This document shows positions 1 through 8,695 of a DNA stretch of 64,000 bases, piece by piece. Under the pieces are notes generated by a model. It had not been told where the DNA came from. It ran no database searches and saw only the letters and a program-made list of their open reading frames with translations. Position numbers and translations under genes: made by a program. The DNA is from Prorocentrum cordatum (taxonomy: Eukaryota; Sar; Dinophyceae; Prorocentrales; Prorocentraceae). Within the stretch, counting starts at the first letter, position 1. The number at the start of each line of letters is the position of its first letter. The stretch spans positions 1 through 64,000 of the forward strand of contig CAUYUJ010015504.1 of the NCBI GenBank assembly GCA_963575745.1, in the 5' to 3' direction.

Positions 1-20
1 TCCTGGGGCCCGGGCAGTGC

Positions 21-584
21 ATGGCCCTGGCGCTGCGTCCGCGACACGCCGCAGCCGGCGTGGTGGGCGCAGTGCTGCTCAGGCACGCCGACCTGGTGTA
101 TCAGACCTTCCTGCAGCAGGCCGGGCTCTGGCAGGGGGCGGGCCACGCAGGTGCTGAGGCGGCCGCCCAGGCCGCCTACTCCGCCGCGGACGCGGCCGGC
201 CTGGCCGCCGCGGCGGCGGCAGCCGCTGGTGAGGCCCTGACCAACTGGAGTGGTCCGCCAGAGGGCGTGAGCTGCCCACAGGCGCCAGCCTGCACTTGCT
301 CGTGCCCACAGTTGCCGGAGTGTCCACCCGAGGCGGACAAGGACGTGAGGGAGGGCGTGTGGCACCTTGCGGGAGGCGCGGTGGGCCACATCGTCCTGGT
401 GCTTGGAGGCCGTCTCTGCGCCTGTCGACGACGAGATGGCGACCGAGCCCAGGCGCCGCCGAGCTCCCCTGCGGGAGTCGCGTCCGACGGCCTCGGCTCC
501 CCCGGGCGTGCCGCGCTGGCAGGGCCTGGCCGCCCTGCTCCTGGAGACAGGGCACGCCGCCGTGGAGGAGGAGTTCTGCAATGA
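21..584 (+). CDS. Small Cys-rich ORF with one membrane segment, upstream of gag
   Basis: The product is not recognised. The first ~80 residues are Ala-rich and probably helical. A Cys/Pro cluster follows (residues ~85-103, spaced ACTCSCPQLPECPPE) and then a hydrophobic stretch (GGAVGHIVLVLGG) that ends in a basic Cys-containing tail (RLCACRRR). This suggests a single-pass membrane protein with the Cys cluster on one side. Past about base 430 the frame is probably only a shadow of the overlapping gag ORF. The true start may lie upstream of the window. The role in the element is unknown. Confidence 0.4.
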   Translation: MALALRPRHAAAGVVGAVLLRHADLVYQTFLQQAGLWQGAGHAGAEAAAQAAYSAADAAGLAAAAAAAAGEALTNWSGPPEGVSCPQAPACTCSCPQLPECPPEADKDVREGVWHLAGGAVGHIVLVLGGRLCACRRRDGDRAQAPPSSPAGVASDGLGSPGRAALAGPGRPAPGDRARRRGGGVLQ

Positions 585-2136
585 GCTCCTCGTGGGGAGC
601 TATGTGGCCGTGTTCTACACGGAGGATGACGTGTGGCATGAGCGTCAAATTTTGTTTCAGGTTGACGCTCAGCACTGGGTGGTGTACACCCCCGATGGAG
701 ACATGTACATAGAAAACGTGATTGCTGGGGATCCCGACTCGGGTCCGTGCCGCGCGGCCATCCTGCCGGCCGACGGCACCCTCCCGTTCTTCCTCAGAGG
801 CAAGACCTACAGGTTCCGCGACTACCCGGACGAGCAGCGGCTCCTCGAGCTGATCAATGAGGGGCACCAACTCGCCGTGTCCGAGGGCGGGGAGGTCGTG
901 GGCCCGACGGCGTACACCGACGCCATGGGGCAGAGGCAGCCGTTGGAGTGGCACGAGGGCATCTACCGGCGTGCGCGTGGGCGTCCGCTGCCGGCTCTGC
1001 CGCCGCCTCTTGAGCCCCCCGAGGGCGGCGACCTCCTCGTGGGAGGCACCCGCACTCCCGAGGTCCTCGACGCGGATACGGAGCTGGTGAATGACGGAGG
1101 CCGCTGGGTGTCCCTTGTCACGATCGGTTCCGTGCGCCGTGGAGACCCGGTGGAGCTCGAGACGGGAGACAAGGTGATGGGCGAGCTGGCGCTCCACCGT
1201 ATGCCAAATGGTGAAGTGATCGCCGCGTGCCGACCCGACTACCTGAGCAAAGTGGTGGAAGGAGGTGCGGCTGCCGACGGCGGTGACGCCCGAGTGCTCG
1301 CCCCCGTCTCCTACGATCCAGGCGGGCGTCGCTGGTGTGACTTTGCAAATGCCGTCAGCAAGATGAGCACAGAGCCGATGGAGGACTTCCCCCTTGAGGG
1401 CGAGAGGTCGGCGCTGTGGCTCTTCAAGTACGTCCGTGACCACGGCGGCACGTTCGACGCCCGCCAGACCAAGTGGGCCACGGAGCAGAAGATCGCCATC
1501 GACTCCACCGCCTATCTCATCCACGACCTCGTGGGTCTGGCGTTGGATCTCTCGGTGTGCTATGACCAGTGCGATGGCGGCAACCTGGCCAGTGTTGAGG
1601 TGCTGGCGCGGTTGTACCAGCTGGTGGAGGAGACCAGCGGGACCCTGCAGCTGGAGGGCCTGGAGCACTGCGTTGGGCGTGACCCCACAGGCGGCCTGCG
1701 CCGCGGGGTCGCGCTCAACCCTGGGCTTGCACACTATGCGACCGACAAAAAGAGCAAGGAGACGGAGGTGATGAAGCAGCGCCGCAAGGCTCGAGAGGAG
1801 TCCGCGGCGGCCAAGAAGGTCTCCAAGGGTGGCGGCAAGAAGGATCAGGAGCACCCCCGAGAGAGGGGCGCACCACGGAGGACCCCGGCCGTGGTGCGAA
1901 AGTCAAGGGGTCAATTCACCGTCGTGATGCTGCTGCTGGTGCAGGAGATGGCCTTCTTCCTCTGGCCTGTCCTCGGCAGGAGTGTTACACGGGTGGCTGC
2001 ACTGCGCTGTCGCGGGGCACGGAGCAACGTGTTCGGCGACGGCTCAAGGTCCAAGAGAGGACCGCCGAGACGATTCGAGCCATCAATCGCCTGGCAGGTT
2101 TTGACACGCCCGAGGTGGAGTCCGTCGGGGAGCTGA
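436..2136 (+). CDS. Gag-like ORF of element 1
   Basis: The ORF is open from base 367; I place the start at the ATG at 436 (MATEPRRRR), where the protein-like composition begins. The middle part holds a compact domain around 'VGSYVAVFYTEDDVWHERQ' and 'HWVVYTPDGDMYIENV', then an acidic linker and a helical domain (around 1420-1700). The tail is Lys/Arg-rich (KKVSKGGGKKDQE), suiting nucleic-acid binding. No CCHC knuckle is visible. It is called gag-like from its position before RT, size and basic tail. The last ~200 bases look poorly coding in this frame, while the next frame (-1) already reads like pol, so the two ORFs overlap and gag may end functionally near 1900. Confidence 0.6.
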   Translation: MATEPRRRRAPLRESRPTASAPPGVPRWQGLAALLLETGHAAVEEEFCNELLVGSYVAVFYTEDDVWHERQILFQVDAQHWVVYTPDGDMYIENVIAGDPDSGPCRAAILPADGTLPFFLRGKTYRFRDYPDEQRLLELINEGHQLAVSEGGEVVGPTAYTDAMGQRQPLEWHEGIYRRARGRPLPALPPPLEPPEGGDLLVGGTRTPEVLDADTELVNDGGRWVSLVTIGSVRRGDPVELETGDKVMGELALHRMPNGEVIAACRPDYLSKVVEGGAAADGGDARVLAPVSYDPGGRRWCDFANAVSKMSTEPMEDFPLEGERSALWLFKYVRDHGGTFDARQTKWATEQKIAIDSTAYLIHDLVGLALDLSVCYDQCDGGNLASVEVLARLYQLVEETSGTLQLEGLEHCVGRDPTGGLRRGVALNPGLAHYATDKKSKETEVMKQRRKAREESAAAKKVSKGGGKKDQEHPRERGAPRRTPAVVRKSRGQFTVVMLLLVQEMAFFLWPVLGRSVTRVAALRCRGARSNVFGDGSRSKRGPPRRFEPSIAWQVLTRPRWSPSGS

Positions 2137-4100
2137 CCGGCCCCTCCGCCCTGGTCTACAGTGACGTGCGGGCGCTTCACGCGGCTCATGCCCCCGAGCC
2201 GGTGAATTCGAACAGTCCGCAGGAAGCCTTTCATGAGCTTCTCGGGAGCACGCCCTCGTCGTACTTGGATGGCGATGAGGTCTCACCAGTTCGGCCCTAC
2301 TCGCGCGAGTCGGTGAGCTGGCCCAAGAGGGGCAACCGCCCGGTCCCGCTGCCGACGAACGCGCCACCGGACCTGCTCCGGTACATGACAGAGGGCCAGC
2401 GAGATGTGTGGCTGCGGCAGCCGCAGGAGGTGGCGCAGGTACGGCAGGTCGAGGGCCTGCCGACATTGTACGGCGACACAGTTTTGAAGGAGAATCGCGA
2501 CGCCTACATCGGCTTCGTGAAGGATGGCCTTGCTCGGGGGATCTTCCGCCTGAGCCGCCGTCGGAAGGAAGCCGTCAAGGTCTTCTTTGTGAAGAAGAAG
2601 GACTCTAGCATTCGGATCGTGATCGATTGCAGACGGAGTAACCAACACTTTCGAGCCGCGCCGAAGGTCCACCTCTTCTCGGGCAGCAGCTTCGGGGAGG
2701 TCGAGGTCTCGGCGCACCAACAGATGTGGTACGCAGGGGGTGACGTTCAGAACGCCTTTTACCAGCACCAATTGCCGTGCTGGCTGCAGCCCTACTTCGG
2801 CCTCGACCACGTGCGGGCCTCGGAGCTGGGCGTTGCCGAGCTGGACGGCCAGGCCGTGCGGGGCGACCAGGTCCTGTACCCCCTGATGAACGTGGTTCCG
2901 ATGGGGTGGAAGTGGGCCCTCTTCATGGTGCAGCGGATCCACGAGCATGTTCTCGATGGAGTTCCCGAGCCGGGGCCGCGGCGCCGAGCGGTCGACTTTC
3001 GACCTCCACCTCGAGTCGAGGACGGGGCGGTGCACACTGTGTATGTGGATAACGTGCTGATCGAGGGGTTCGACCAAGCGGAGGTGACACGACTCCGTGA
3101 GGCTGCCTGCGTCGCGCTGCAGCAGGCGGGCTACGCCACTCATGACGAGTCCGACGCAGCGGCGAGCATGGAGATGCTGGGCGTCGAGCAGACCGGGTGT
3201 CCAGGGCGTGTGCAGGTGTCTGCGAAGCGCTACTGGCGGTTGTGGCAGGCGCTGGAGTGGATCCGGCGCAGGCAGCCTCCTCTGAGCAGTCGCCAGCTTG
3301 AGCGACTGATTGGCCATTTCACTTTTGTGGCTCTCATTCGTCGAGAGCTGCTTAGCACGTTGCGCGCCAGCTACGATTTTTCCAGGGGTGAATTTACCAA
3401 GCCCCGGAGCCTGTGGAAAAGTGTCCTCCAGGAGCTCAGAACCATCCAGGGCCTTTTAATCTTTGCGTCCAGGGACTTGGATCCTCACTGGTCCTCGGAT
3501 GTGTTGGCCTACGATGCGTGTGAGTCTGGGCATGCCACGGTGAGGGGGGCCTGGACGGTGGGGGGTGTACAGCAGGTGGGGAAGTGGCACGAGCGCTGGA
3601 GGTATAAGAATGAAGACGATCCCGCCCGTGCAAATCCCCGTGGTCACGCTCTGGGTAAATCTTATGACAAACAAACAAATATGGAAGATACGTCAAACAA
3701 GGAGATCGATTACAGTGATGTGTATCTAAACCGTGAATTCCCCGACGTCCCCCCCCAGCTTGTGGAGTCAACTCGGTGGACACTGGAGAGATATCAACCG
3801 GTGTTTACTCGTGAACCAATTCATGTTACTGAAATGCGGGGCTTCTTGGGATCTATCCGTCAAGCGGTTCGGGATCCTGGAGACTGGGGAAAGTCGTGGC
3901 TGATGTTGGGAGACAACTTGGGGCTCATCCTCTCGCTCTCGAAAGGTCGGTGTCGAGATCCTCGTTTACTCATGCTTCATCGTAAGGCAGCAGCGTGGGC
4001 TCTAGCTACCAAATCGAGATTTGTATGTAGATGGCTACCCTCTGAGTTAAACCCAGCCGATGGACCATCCCGCAAGAGAGAGCCATCGGCGCCAGCTACG
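1938..4100 (+). CDS. Pol of element 1: reverse transcriptase and RNase H
   Basis: Coding in the -1 frame relative to gag; the frame has no ATG of its own and is open upstream, so it is probably made by frameshifting or after a lost join. RT: fingers region 'KKDSSIRIVIDCRRSNQHF', motif A 'GGDVQNAFYQ' with Asp at 2742-2744, 'VPMGWKWALF' near motif B, and motif C 'VYVDN' at 3039-3053, where the usual second Asp is Asn. RNase H: 'LAYDACESG' (~3508), 'IHVTEMRGFLG' (Glu, ~3830), 'LGDNLGLI' (Asp, ~3908) and the end motif 'SELNPADGPSR' (~4041). The frame stays open to 6125 without a stop, but between ~4100 and 5357 it is overprinted by the recombinase ORF. Confidence 0.85.
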
Positions 4101-5361
4101 CGACTACCGAGTGGGCCACCCCAGCCACCGGCGGACCGCCCCGACGACCTCCCACGTGGTGGAGGCGCTCTCTCGTGCGCCGTTGAGGTCGGGCTATCCA
4201 CTGACGGACAAGCGGCAGAAGACCGAGCCAGACGTGGAGAGCCTCCGTCGTGCCAACCAGCCTCCTCCTGGGCATCCCATCCTGGGCTTGCTGGAGGCCA
4301 AGAGTGCGAGCCTCGACAAGGAGCGGCAGCTTCGGGAGCGTCGTGCTGCACGTCGGCAGGACGTTCATGGGCCGCTCCGGGACACGACGAGGGGACCAGG
4401 CATCACCGAGGAGGCCTCGCTGACGCAGAAGACACGAGATCAGTATCAACGACTACTTCACGATTTTCAGGAGCGGCAGCAGATGCAGGACTTGAGTGTG
4501 CATCCCGCCATCCTGGACGCGCAGATCGTGATCTACTTCGACAGACTTTTCCTGGAGGGAAAGGCCCCGTCAACGGGGGAGAAGCTCGTCGCGGCCATCC
4601 AGTACGTAGTGCCGAGCTACAACGCCAAGGGCATGATGACCTTGCCGCGGGCGACCAGGGCCCTGCGCGGCTGGCGCCGACTGGTGCCACGCCGCACTCG
4701 GCGGCCCTTGCCCTGGGAGGTGGTGACCGCCATCGCGATAGGGCTCCTCCGGGTCAACGGCCTGTTGATGGCACTCTGCTGGCTTCTCATGGTCGACACA
4801 TGCATGCGGCCGGGCGAGTGCCTCGACCTCCAGACCAGCCAGATCCTACGAGGGAATACACAACAACACATGAAACAAACTGCGATTCTCTTGCATCCCG
4901 CCGAGAAGGGGATGCCCAGCAAGGTCGGGGCCGTAGACGAAAGTCTGATCATCAACCGGGCCTGGCTCTCCGATGCCCTGACCAAGTACGCAGCGAGTCG
5001 GCCCCAGCGGGGGCCCCTGTGGGACTTCACACTCAAGGAGTTGAACGCCAGCTTCCTCACCGCCTGCATCCCCGCGGGCATCAGCAGCCTGAAGCCGGTC
5101 CTCTACATGGGCCGGCACTCGGGCGCCAGCCTGGACAGGCTGACCAACAGGCTGGACCTCGCCGAGGTGCAACGTCGAGGGCGCTGGCGGACGGGAGCGT
5201 CGGTGCGCCGCTACGAGAAGCGGGCGCTCGTGCAGGAAGTCTACAATGGGCTCGACCAGAAGTCCAAGGCCTACTGCAACAGGAGCGCCAGCGAGCTGGA
5301 GGCGGCTATCGCTCGAGCCTGCGGCCACGTCAGAAGCATCAGAGGCGTGGGTTCTTCATGA
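4060..5361 (+). CDS. Tyrosine recombinase of element 1
   Basis: This 433-residue ORF would integrate the circular DNA intermediate. The start is the first ATG after an in-frame TAA at 4048-4050, and it lies inside the codons for the last RNase H motif, so the two proteins overlap in different frames. An N-terminal SAM-like helical part ('SLTQKTRDQYQRLLHDF') precedes the catalytic domain. Arg I is in 'TCMRPGE' (4807-4809), the His box is 'MGRHSGAS' (His at 5116-5118), then 'RRGRW', and the nucleophile is Tyr in 'RRYEK' (5212-5214). The usual HxxR reads HSGA here, with an Arg before the His and another in 'LDR' after it, so Arg II may be displaced in this family. The stop overlaps the next start as ATGA. 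Confidence 0.85.
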   Translation: MDHPARESHRRQLRDYRVGHPSHRRTAPTTSHVVEALSRAPLRSGYPLTDKRQKTEPDVESLRRANQPPPGHPILGLLEAKSASLDKERQLRERRAARRQDVHGPLRDTTRGPGITEEASLTQKTRDQYQRLLHDFQERQQMQDLSVHPAILDAQIVIYFDRLFLEGKAPSTGEKLVAAIQYVVPSYNAKGMMTLPRATRALRGWRRLVPRRTRRPLPWEVVTAIAIGLLRVNGLLMALCWLLMVDTCMRPGECLDLQTSQILRGNTQQHMKQTAILLHPAEKGMPSKVGAVDESLIINRAWLSDALTKYAASRPQRGPLWDFTLKELNASFLTACIPAGISSLKPVLYMGRHSGASLDRLTNRLDLAEVQRRGRWRTGASVRRYEKRALVQEVYNGLDQKSKAYCNRSASELEAAIARACGHVRSIRGVGSS

Positions 5362-6125
5362 TCGAGGTGTTCAGTGGCTGCGGGGCTTTCTCCAAGGCCG
5401 CTAGGCGCCGCGGGGTGGAGGCCTTCCCCTTTGACGTCCTGCAGGGAGCCGCAGGGGACGTCACCCGCCGCCCAGTGCGGCGACGCATCCGACGGCTTCT
5501 GGCTCATCCTCGCTGTTTGGGCATCCTCCTGGCACCGCCGTGCACCACGTACAGCAACGCCCGGAGGCCAATGATCAGAAGTCGTGAATTCATCGAGGGC
5601 CTTCCGACGAACACTCCGTCGGAGCAGGCCCAGATCGCAGCAGGTACTTTTTTCATGCAGCTGACGGCCCAGCTCTGCAAGTTCGCTGTGAAGTGTGGAG
5701 TTCCTTGGGTGATCGAGAATCCTCAGACAAGTCTGATCTGGCACACTGTCGAGTTTCGCAGTCTTCGTAATCTTGCCAAACAGCAGTCGCTCACGACTCA
5801 CCTCTGTGGTTTCGGAGCGCGGTGGAAAAAACCTACGACGTTGTGGTCCTGGGGTGTGGAGAACATGTACAAGATGTTGCACAAGTGCCCCAGTTTTGGT
5901 TGTCAACCCTGTATCTTCTCGGCGAAACCTCATATCGTGCTATCGGGACCAGACCCCACAGGGGTCCGCTGGACAAAACGAGCTGCTGCATACCCTCCTC
6001 GGTTTGCATCCATCTTGGCCGGCCTCTTTCTCGACTCCGGTTTCACCAAGCTGTTGCAGGAATCAAAGCAATCTTATTTTCCAGTGGTGCCATGGGTGAG
6101 CGAAAGACTCAGACATGCTTCGTGA
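5358..6125 (+). CDS. C5-cytosine methyltransferase-like protein of element 1
   Basis: The start ATG at 5358 overlaps the recombinase TGA (5359-5361) as ATGA, which suggests coupled reinitiation. Motif I is 'IEVFSGCGAFSKAA', the SAM-binding loop of C5 MTases. Motif IV is 'LLAPPCTTYS', with the Pro-Cys of the catalytic loop. The motif VI-like part is 'PWVIENPQTSLIW', and 'CGFGARWKKPTTLWSW' follows like the RK-x-T-x-W segment of phage and retroelement relatives. At 255 residues it is short for a full C5 MTase, and motifs IX-X are not evident. DIRS elements usually carry an N6-adenine MTase-like domain; the PC dipeptide here points to the cytosine type. Activity is inferred, not shown. Confidence 0.7.
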   Translation: MIEVFSGCGAFSKAARRRGVEAFPFDVLQGAAGDVTRRPVRRRIRRLLAHPRCLGILLAPPCTTYSNARRPMIRSREFIEGLPTNTPSEQAQIAAGTFFMQLTAQLCKFAVKCGVPWVIENPQTSLIWHTVEFRSLRNLAKQQSLTTHLCGFGARWKKPTTLWSWGVENMYKMLHKCPSFGCQPCIFSAKPHIVLSGPDPTGVRWTKRAAAYPPRFASILAGLFLDSGFTKLLQESKQSYFPVVPWVSERLRHAS

Positions 6126-6156
6126 TCGTGAACCGCATACGGAGTTTGCGAATTTC

Positions 6157-6271
6157 GGGCTGTGTACTCGGGGCTTCGCCTTGCACGTCCCTGGAATATC
6201 ATGGCCGACCAGCTCGCCTACGAGATTTTCAACAGATGTGGGTTCAAGAAAAACAGAATGGCACGATCGAT
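6157..6271 (+). repeat. Element 1 split direct repeat, B1
   Basis: It is identical over 115 bp to 6472-6586, with an offset of 315. It begins 32 bases after the MTase ORF stop. Confidence 0.85.
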
Positions 6272-6471
6272 GGGTTTGCTATGCATGGGATTCGAGAGTA
6301 GAAGTGAGTTATTCGCTCCGCAGCTTTTCTCTCACCGTCCACAGGCCCCACCACCACCCTCTTTAAAGTGGCTCCCCCAAGTTTTTGGTGTCTCCCAGGG
6401 CCCTCCGAGGTCAACCCCGAGGGCCCTATAAATATAACGATCTGCGCTTCTCACCCTGGCACCACACAAGT
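6272..6471 (+). repeat. Element 1 A2 segment, predicted copy of the missing 5' A1 repeat
   Basis: This 200-bp segment is enclosed by B1 and B2. By the PAT/Ngaro architecture it should equal the 5' end of the element, which is outside the window. It contains a TATA-like box (6427-6437). Confidence 0.6.
6427..6437 (+). promoter_or_regulatory. TATA-like box in A2 of element 1
   Basis: The sequence TATAAATATAA lies 35 bases before the end of A2. In A1 the same box would sit near the start of the element and could drive its transcription. Dinoflagellate promoters often lack a canonical TATA box, so this is only a candidate. Confidence 0.35.
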
Positions 6472-6586
6472 GGGCTGTGTACTCGGGGCTTCGCCTTGCA
6501 CGTCCCTGGAATATCATGGCCGACCAGCTCGCCTACGAGATTTTCAACAGATGTGGGTTCAAGAAAAACAGAATGGCACGATCGAT
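6472..6586 (+). repeat. Element 1 split direct repeat, B2 and right end of the element
   Basis: It is identical to 6157-6271. A CTC-rich microsatellite begins directly after it, so 6586 is taken as the element end. No target-site duplication is expected for a YR element. Confidence 0.8.
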
Positions 6587-6655
6587 CCTCCTCCTCTTCC
6601 TCCTCCTCCTTCTCCTCCTCCTCCTCCCCCTCCTCCTCCTCCCCCTCCACAATTA
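6587..6655. repeat. CTC-rich microsatellite
   Basis: Imperfect CCT/CTC run of about 70 bp. It follows the end of element 1. Confidence 0.9.
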
Positions 6656-6754
6656 CTCACTATGAAAATACTCTCCCTCTTCCCCTGATGGCGTCCGGGT
6701 GATGGCCGCGCACCCTCCGCGTACTGTTTTTTTAGACACAGGATGCCCGGGAAA

Positions 6755-6965
6755 TCCCGGGAAACGACTCTCGCTCAGGCGCCGGCGTCATTTTTTCCCA
6801 AAATGCTGCTCTCGTTGAGGCGCCGGCCTCATTTCTGCTCCCGAATCGTTCCGAATCGTGCTCCCGCTGCAGCGTGGGCCTCATTTTCGGATCGGTGTTT
6901 GGCCTCCGTCGTTCAGGATGGCGTTCTCGCCCCAGCGCGGGCCTTTTTTTCGCGCGCCCATCCGC
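6755..6965 (-). repeat. Dispersed repeat family 'AACGACGG', inverted copy
   Basis: On the - strand it reads like 30180-30290 and 55770-55880, sharing segments such as GAACGACGG, CCGATC and GGCCCACGCTGCAGC. Internal repeats with 'CTCATTT' and 'CGCCGGC' are visible. No ORF is supported. Confidence 0.7.
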
Positions 6966-6984
6966 CCGCCACCACCGCGCCGCA

Positions 6985-7256
6985 CCGCCACCACCACCAC
7001 CACCACCACCACCACCACCACCACCACCACCACCACCACCACAACCACCACCACCACCAGCACCAGTACCACCACCACCACCACCAGCACCACCACCACC
7101 ACCAGCACCACCACCACCACCACCATCACCACCACCACCACCACCACCACCACCACCACCACCACCACCACCACCACCACCACCACCACCACCACCACCA
7201 CCACCACCACCACCACCACCACCACCACCACCACCACCACCACCCCACCACCACCA
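6985..7256. repeat. ACC trinucleotide microsatellite, ~270 bp
   Basis: A long ACC/CCA array with few interruptions. It gives long His, Thr, Pro or Gly homopolymer ORFs in different frames, none of which should be taken as genes. Confidence 0.97.
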
Positions 7257-7469
7257 CCACTTGGCCAGCCCCACCACACGAAAACGACGCACACACGCAC
7301 GCACGACGCCCCGATATATCGACGCATGGTCGTTTTGAACGCGGGCCCTGGCGGAGGCACAGGTCCGCTACGACAACGCGTCCGGGAAGAGAGAATCAGC
7401 GCCATGTGTAAGGGAAAAAATGGGAGGGAGGGGTAGGACGTCAGATATGACGGCGAGCGCACCTAGCCT

Positions 7470-7692
7470 GTATCCTGCCCCCTCCTCCTCTCCTCCCCTC
7501 TCCCCCCCTCCTCCTCTTCCTCCTACCCTCCTGCTCCTCCTCCTCCCTCTTCCTCCTCCCTCCTACCCTCCCCCTCCTTCCTCCTCCTTCCCCTCCTCCC
7601 CATCCTCCCCCTCCCCCTCTCCTCCTCCTCCTCCTCCTCCTCCTCCTCCTCCTCCTCCTCCTCCTCCTCCTCCTCCTCCTCCTCCTCCTCCT
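7470..7692. repeat. CTC/TCC microsatellite
   Basis: The first part is imperfect CCTCCT runs and the last 75 bp are nearly perfect. The open frames here are low complexity. Confidence 0.95.
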
Positions 7693-7847
7693 GGCCGCGG
7701 GCAGGGCCTGGGCCTGCCGCTGGTGTGGGGGCGTCCGCCCGCCTGGCCGGAGCCGTGGGGCCTCTGCAGAGGCGCTTGAGGCCGCGTCTGTCGTCGTCTG
7801 CCGCCGTTGTGATCGACGTCCGTCGATCGAGTGAGCATCGAATTTCC

Positions 7848-7970
7848 CCAATCAGTGCTTGCACTGAAGGGTCCTAGCGGAAGTTAAAAGATTTGGCGAA
7901 AACATCCCGCCGATTTTGGTAGCAGGCTGGGTTCTCGGGTTCCCGGTTCCCGGGTTCCCGGGTTCCCGGA
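7848..7970 (+). repeat. Dispersed module with palindrome CAGTGCTTGCACTG and a CCCGGTT-rich tail, copy 1
   Basis: It shares 'CAGTGCTTGCACTGAAGG', 'GGTCCTAGCG', 'GATTTGGCGAAA' and 'GCCGATTT' with 9440-9615. The tail is a short tandem of ~10 bp (GGTTCCCGGG). Confidence 0.75.
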
Positions 7971-8099
7971 GACCATTTCTTTATTGCTTGGGGCATGACG
8001 GGCGTCATGCCCCCCCCCCCCCCATGACGTAACTCTCCCCCACCAGTGCGCTCTGGGCACTGCCGCCGTGCGCAGCATTGGGATCCGCGTAGGTGTCCG

Positions 8100-8225
8100 C
8101 AGGAGTCTGGTCCGCAGTCGTCGTCGTCGACGTCGTCGTCGTCTTCGTCGTCGTCGTCGTCGCTCGTGGTTCGTGGCTCGTGGCTCGTCGCTCGTCGCTC
8201 ATCGTCGTCGTGCGCGCGGACGCGG
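8100..8225. repeat. CGT-rich microsatellite
   Basis: CGTCGT runs grade into a CGTGGCT-type hexamer. No gene is visible. Confidence 0.9.
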
Positions 8226-8231
8226 CCGGAA

Positions 8232-8233
<2 letters not shown>

Positions 8234-8274
<41 letters not shown>

Positions 8275-8278
8275 TTTA
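8234..8278. repeat. Poly(T) run, 45 nt
   Basis: A pure T run followed by AAAAAA. It may be a retroposed poly(A) tail or microsatellite; no neighbouring retroposed body was recognised. Confidence 0.9.
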
Positions 8279-8399
8279 TTTCGGGGCGATGACGGCAATC
8301 ATCTGGGGGGGATGGAGGGGGTCGATGACGTCACGCTTCGCGCCGGCGGCGCCTGGGAATGCCTAGGAATGACGGAGGACGGGTGGCACCAGCATGTAG

Positions 8400-8695
8400 G
8401 TGGCGATTTGCACCACAACGCCTGTGTACACCTCAGTGCCTGCGTGCACCACAGAGCTTGTGTACAACACACCGCCTATGTACACCACAGCAACCGCGTG
8501 CAACACAGCGTCAGTTTGTGCCACCCCGCGCGCGGGCACAACAGCTCTTGTGTACATCACAGCACCTGCGTACACCATATCAGCCGTGTGCAACACAGCA
8601 GTGTACACCAAAATGCTTGCGTGCATTGCAGTGCCTGTGTACACCACGGCGCTTGTGTGCAACCGTGTTCAACACAGCACCACTGTTGCATGTAG
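8400..8695 (+). repeat. 18-bp minisatellite, + orientation
   Basis: Units of the form GCCTGTGTACACCACAGT repeat every 18 bp, about 15 times with drift. Because 18 is a multiple of 3, all frames stay open and give hexapeptide repeats (ACVHHS-like). It is the inverted partner of 9119-9325. Confidence 0.85.

Larger units (their letters stand above)
1..6586 (+). mobile_element. Element 1: DIRS/PAT-like tyrosine-recombinase retrotransposon, 5' end outside the window
   Basis: The element holds, in order, a small Cys-rich membrane ORF, a gag-like ORF, RT with RNase H, a tyrosine recombinase and a C5-methyltransferase-like ORF, all on the + strand. Its 3' end carries two identical 115-bp copies (6157-6271 and 6472-6586) around a 200-bp middle segment. 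That is the B1-A2-B2 arrangement known for PAT/Ngaro-type YR retrotransposons, where A2 repeats the extreme 5' end (A1). A1 is not in the window, so the true start lies upstream. No integrase or aspartic protease motif was seen, as expected for YR elements. The identical B copies suggest a fairly recent insertion. Confidence 0.85.

Noticed and set aside
21-584. Envelope-like protein call for the membrane ORF of element 1
   Set aside because: Only one membrane segment and a Cys cluster are visible; no fusion or receptor-binding features.
79-1854. A 591-residue open frame on the - strand
   Set aside because: It is the antisense shadow of the gag-like ORF of element 1 in GC-rich DNA and has no domain.
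6732-7304. Long His-, Thr-, Pro- and Gly-rich open frames
   Set aside because: They are translations of the ACC microsatellite.
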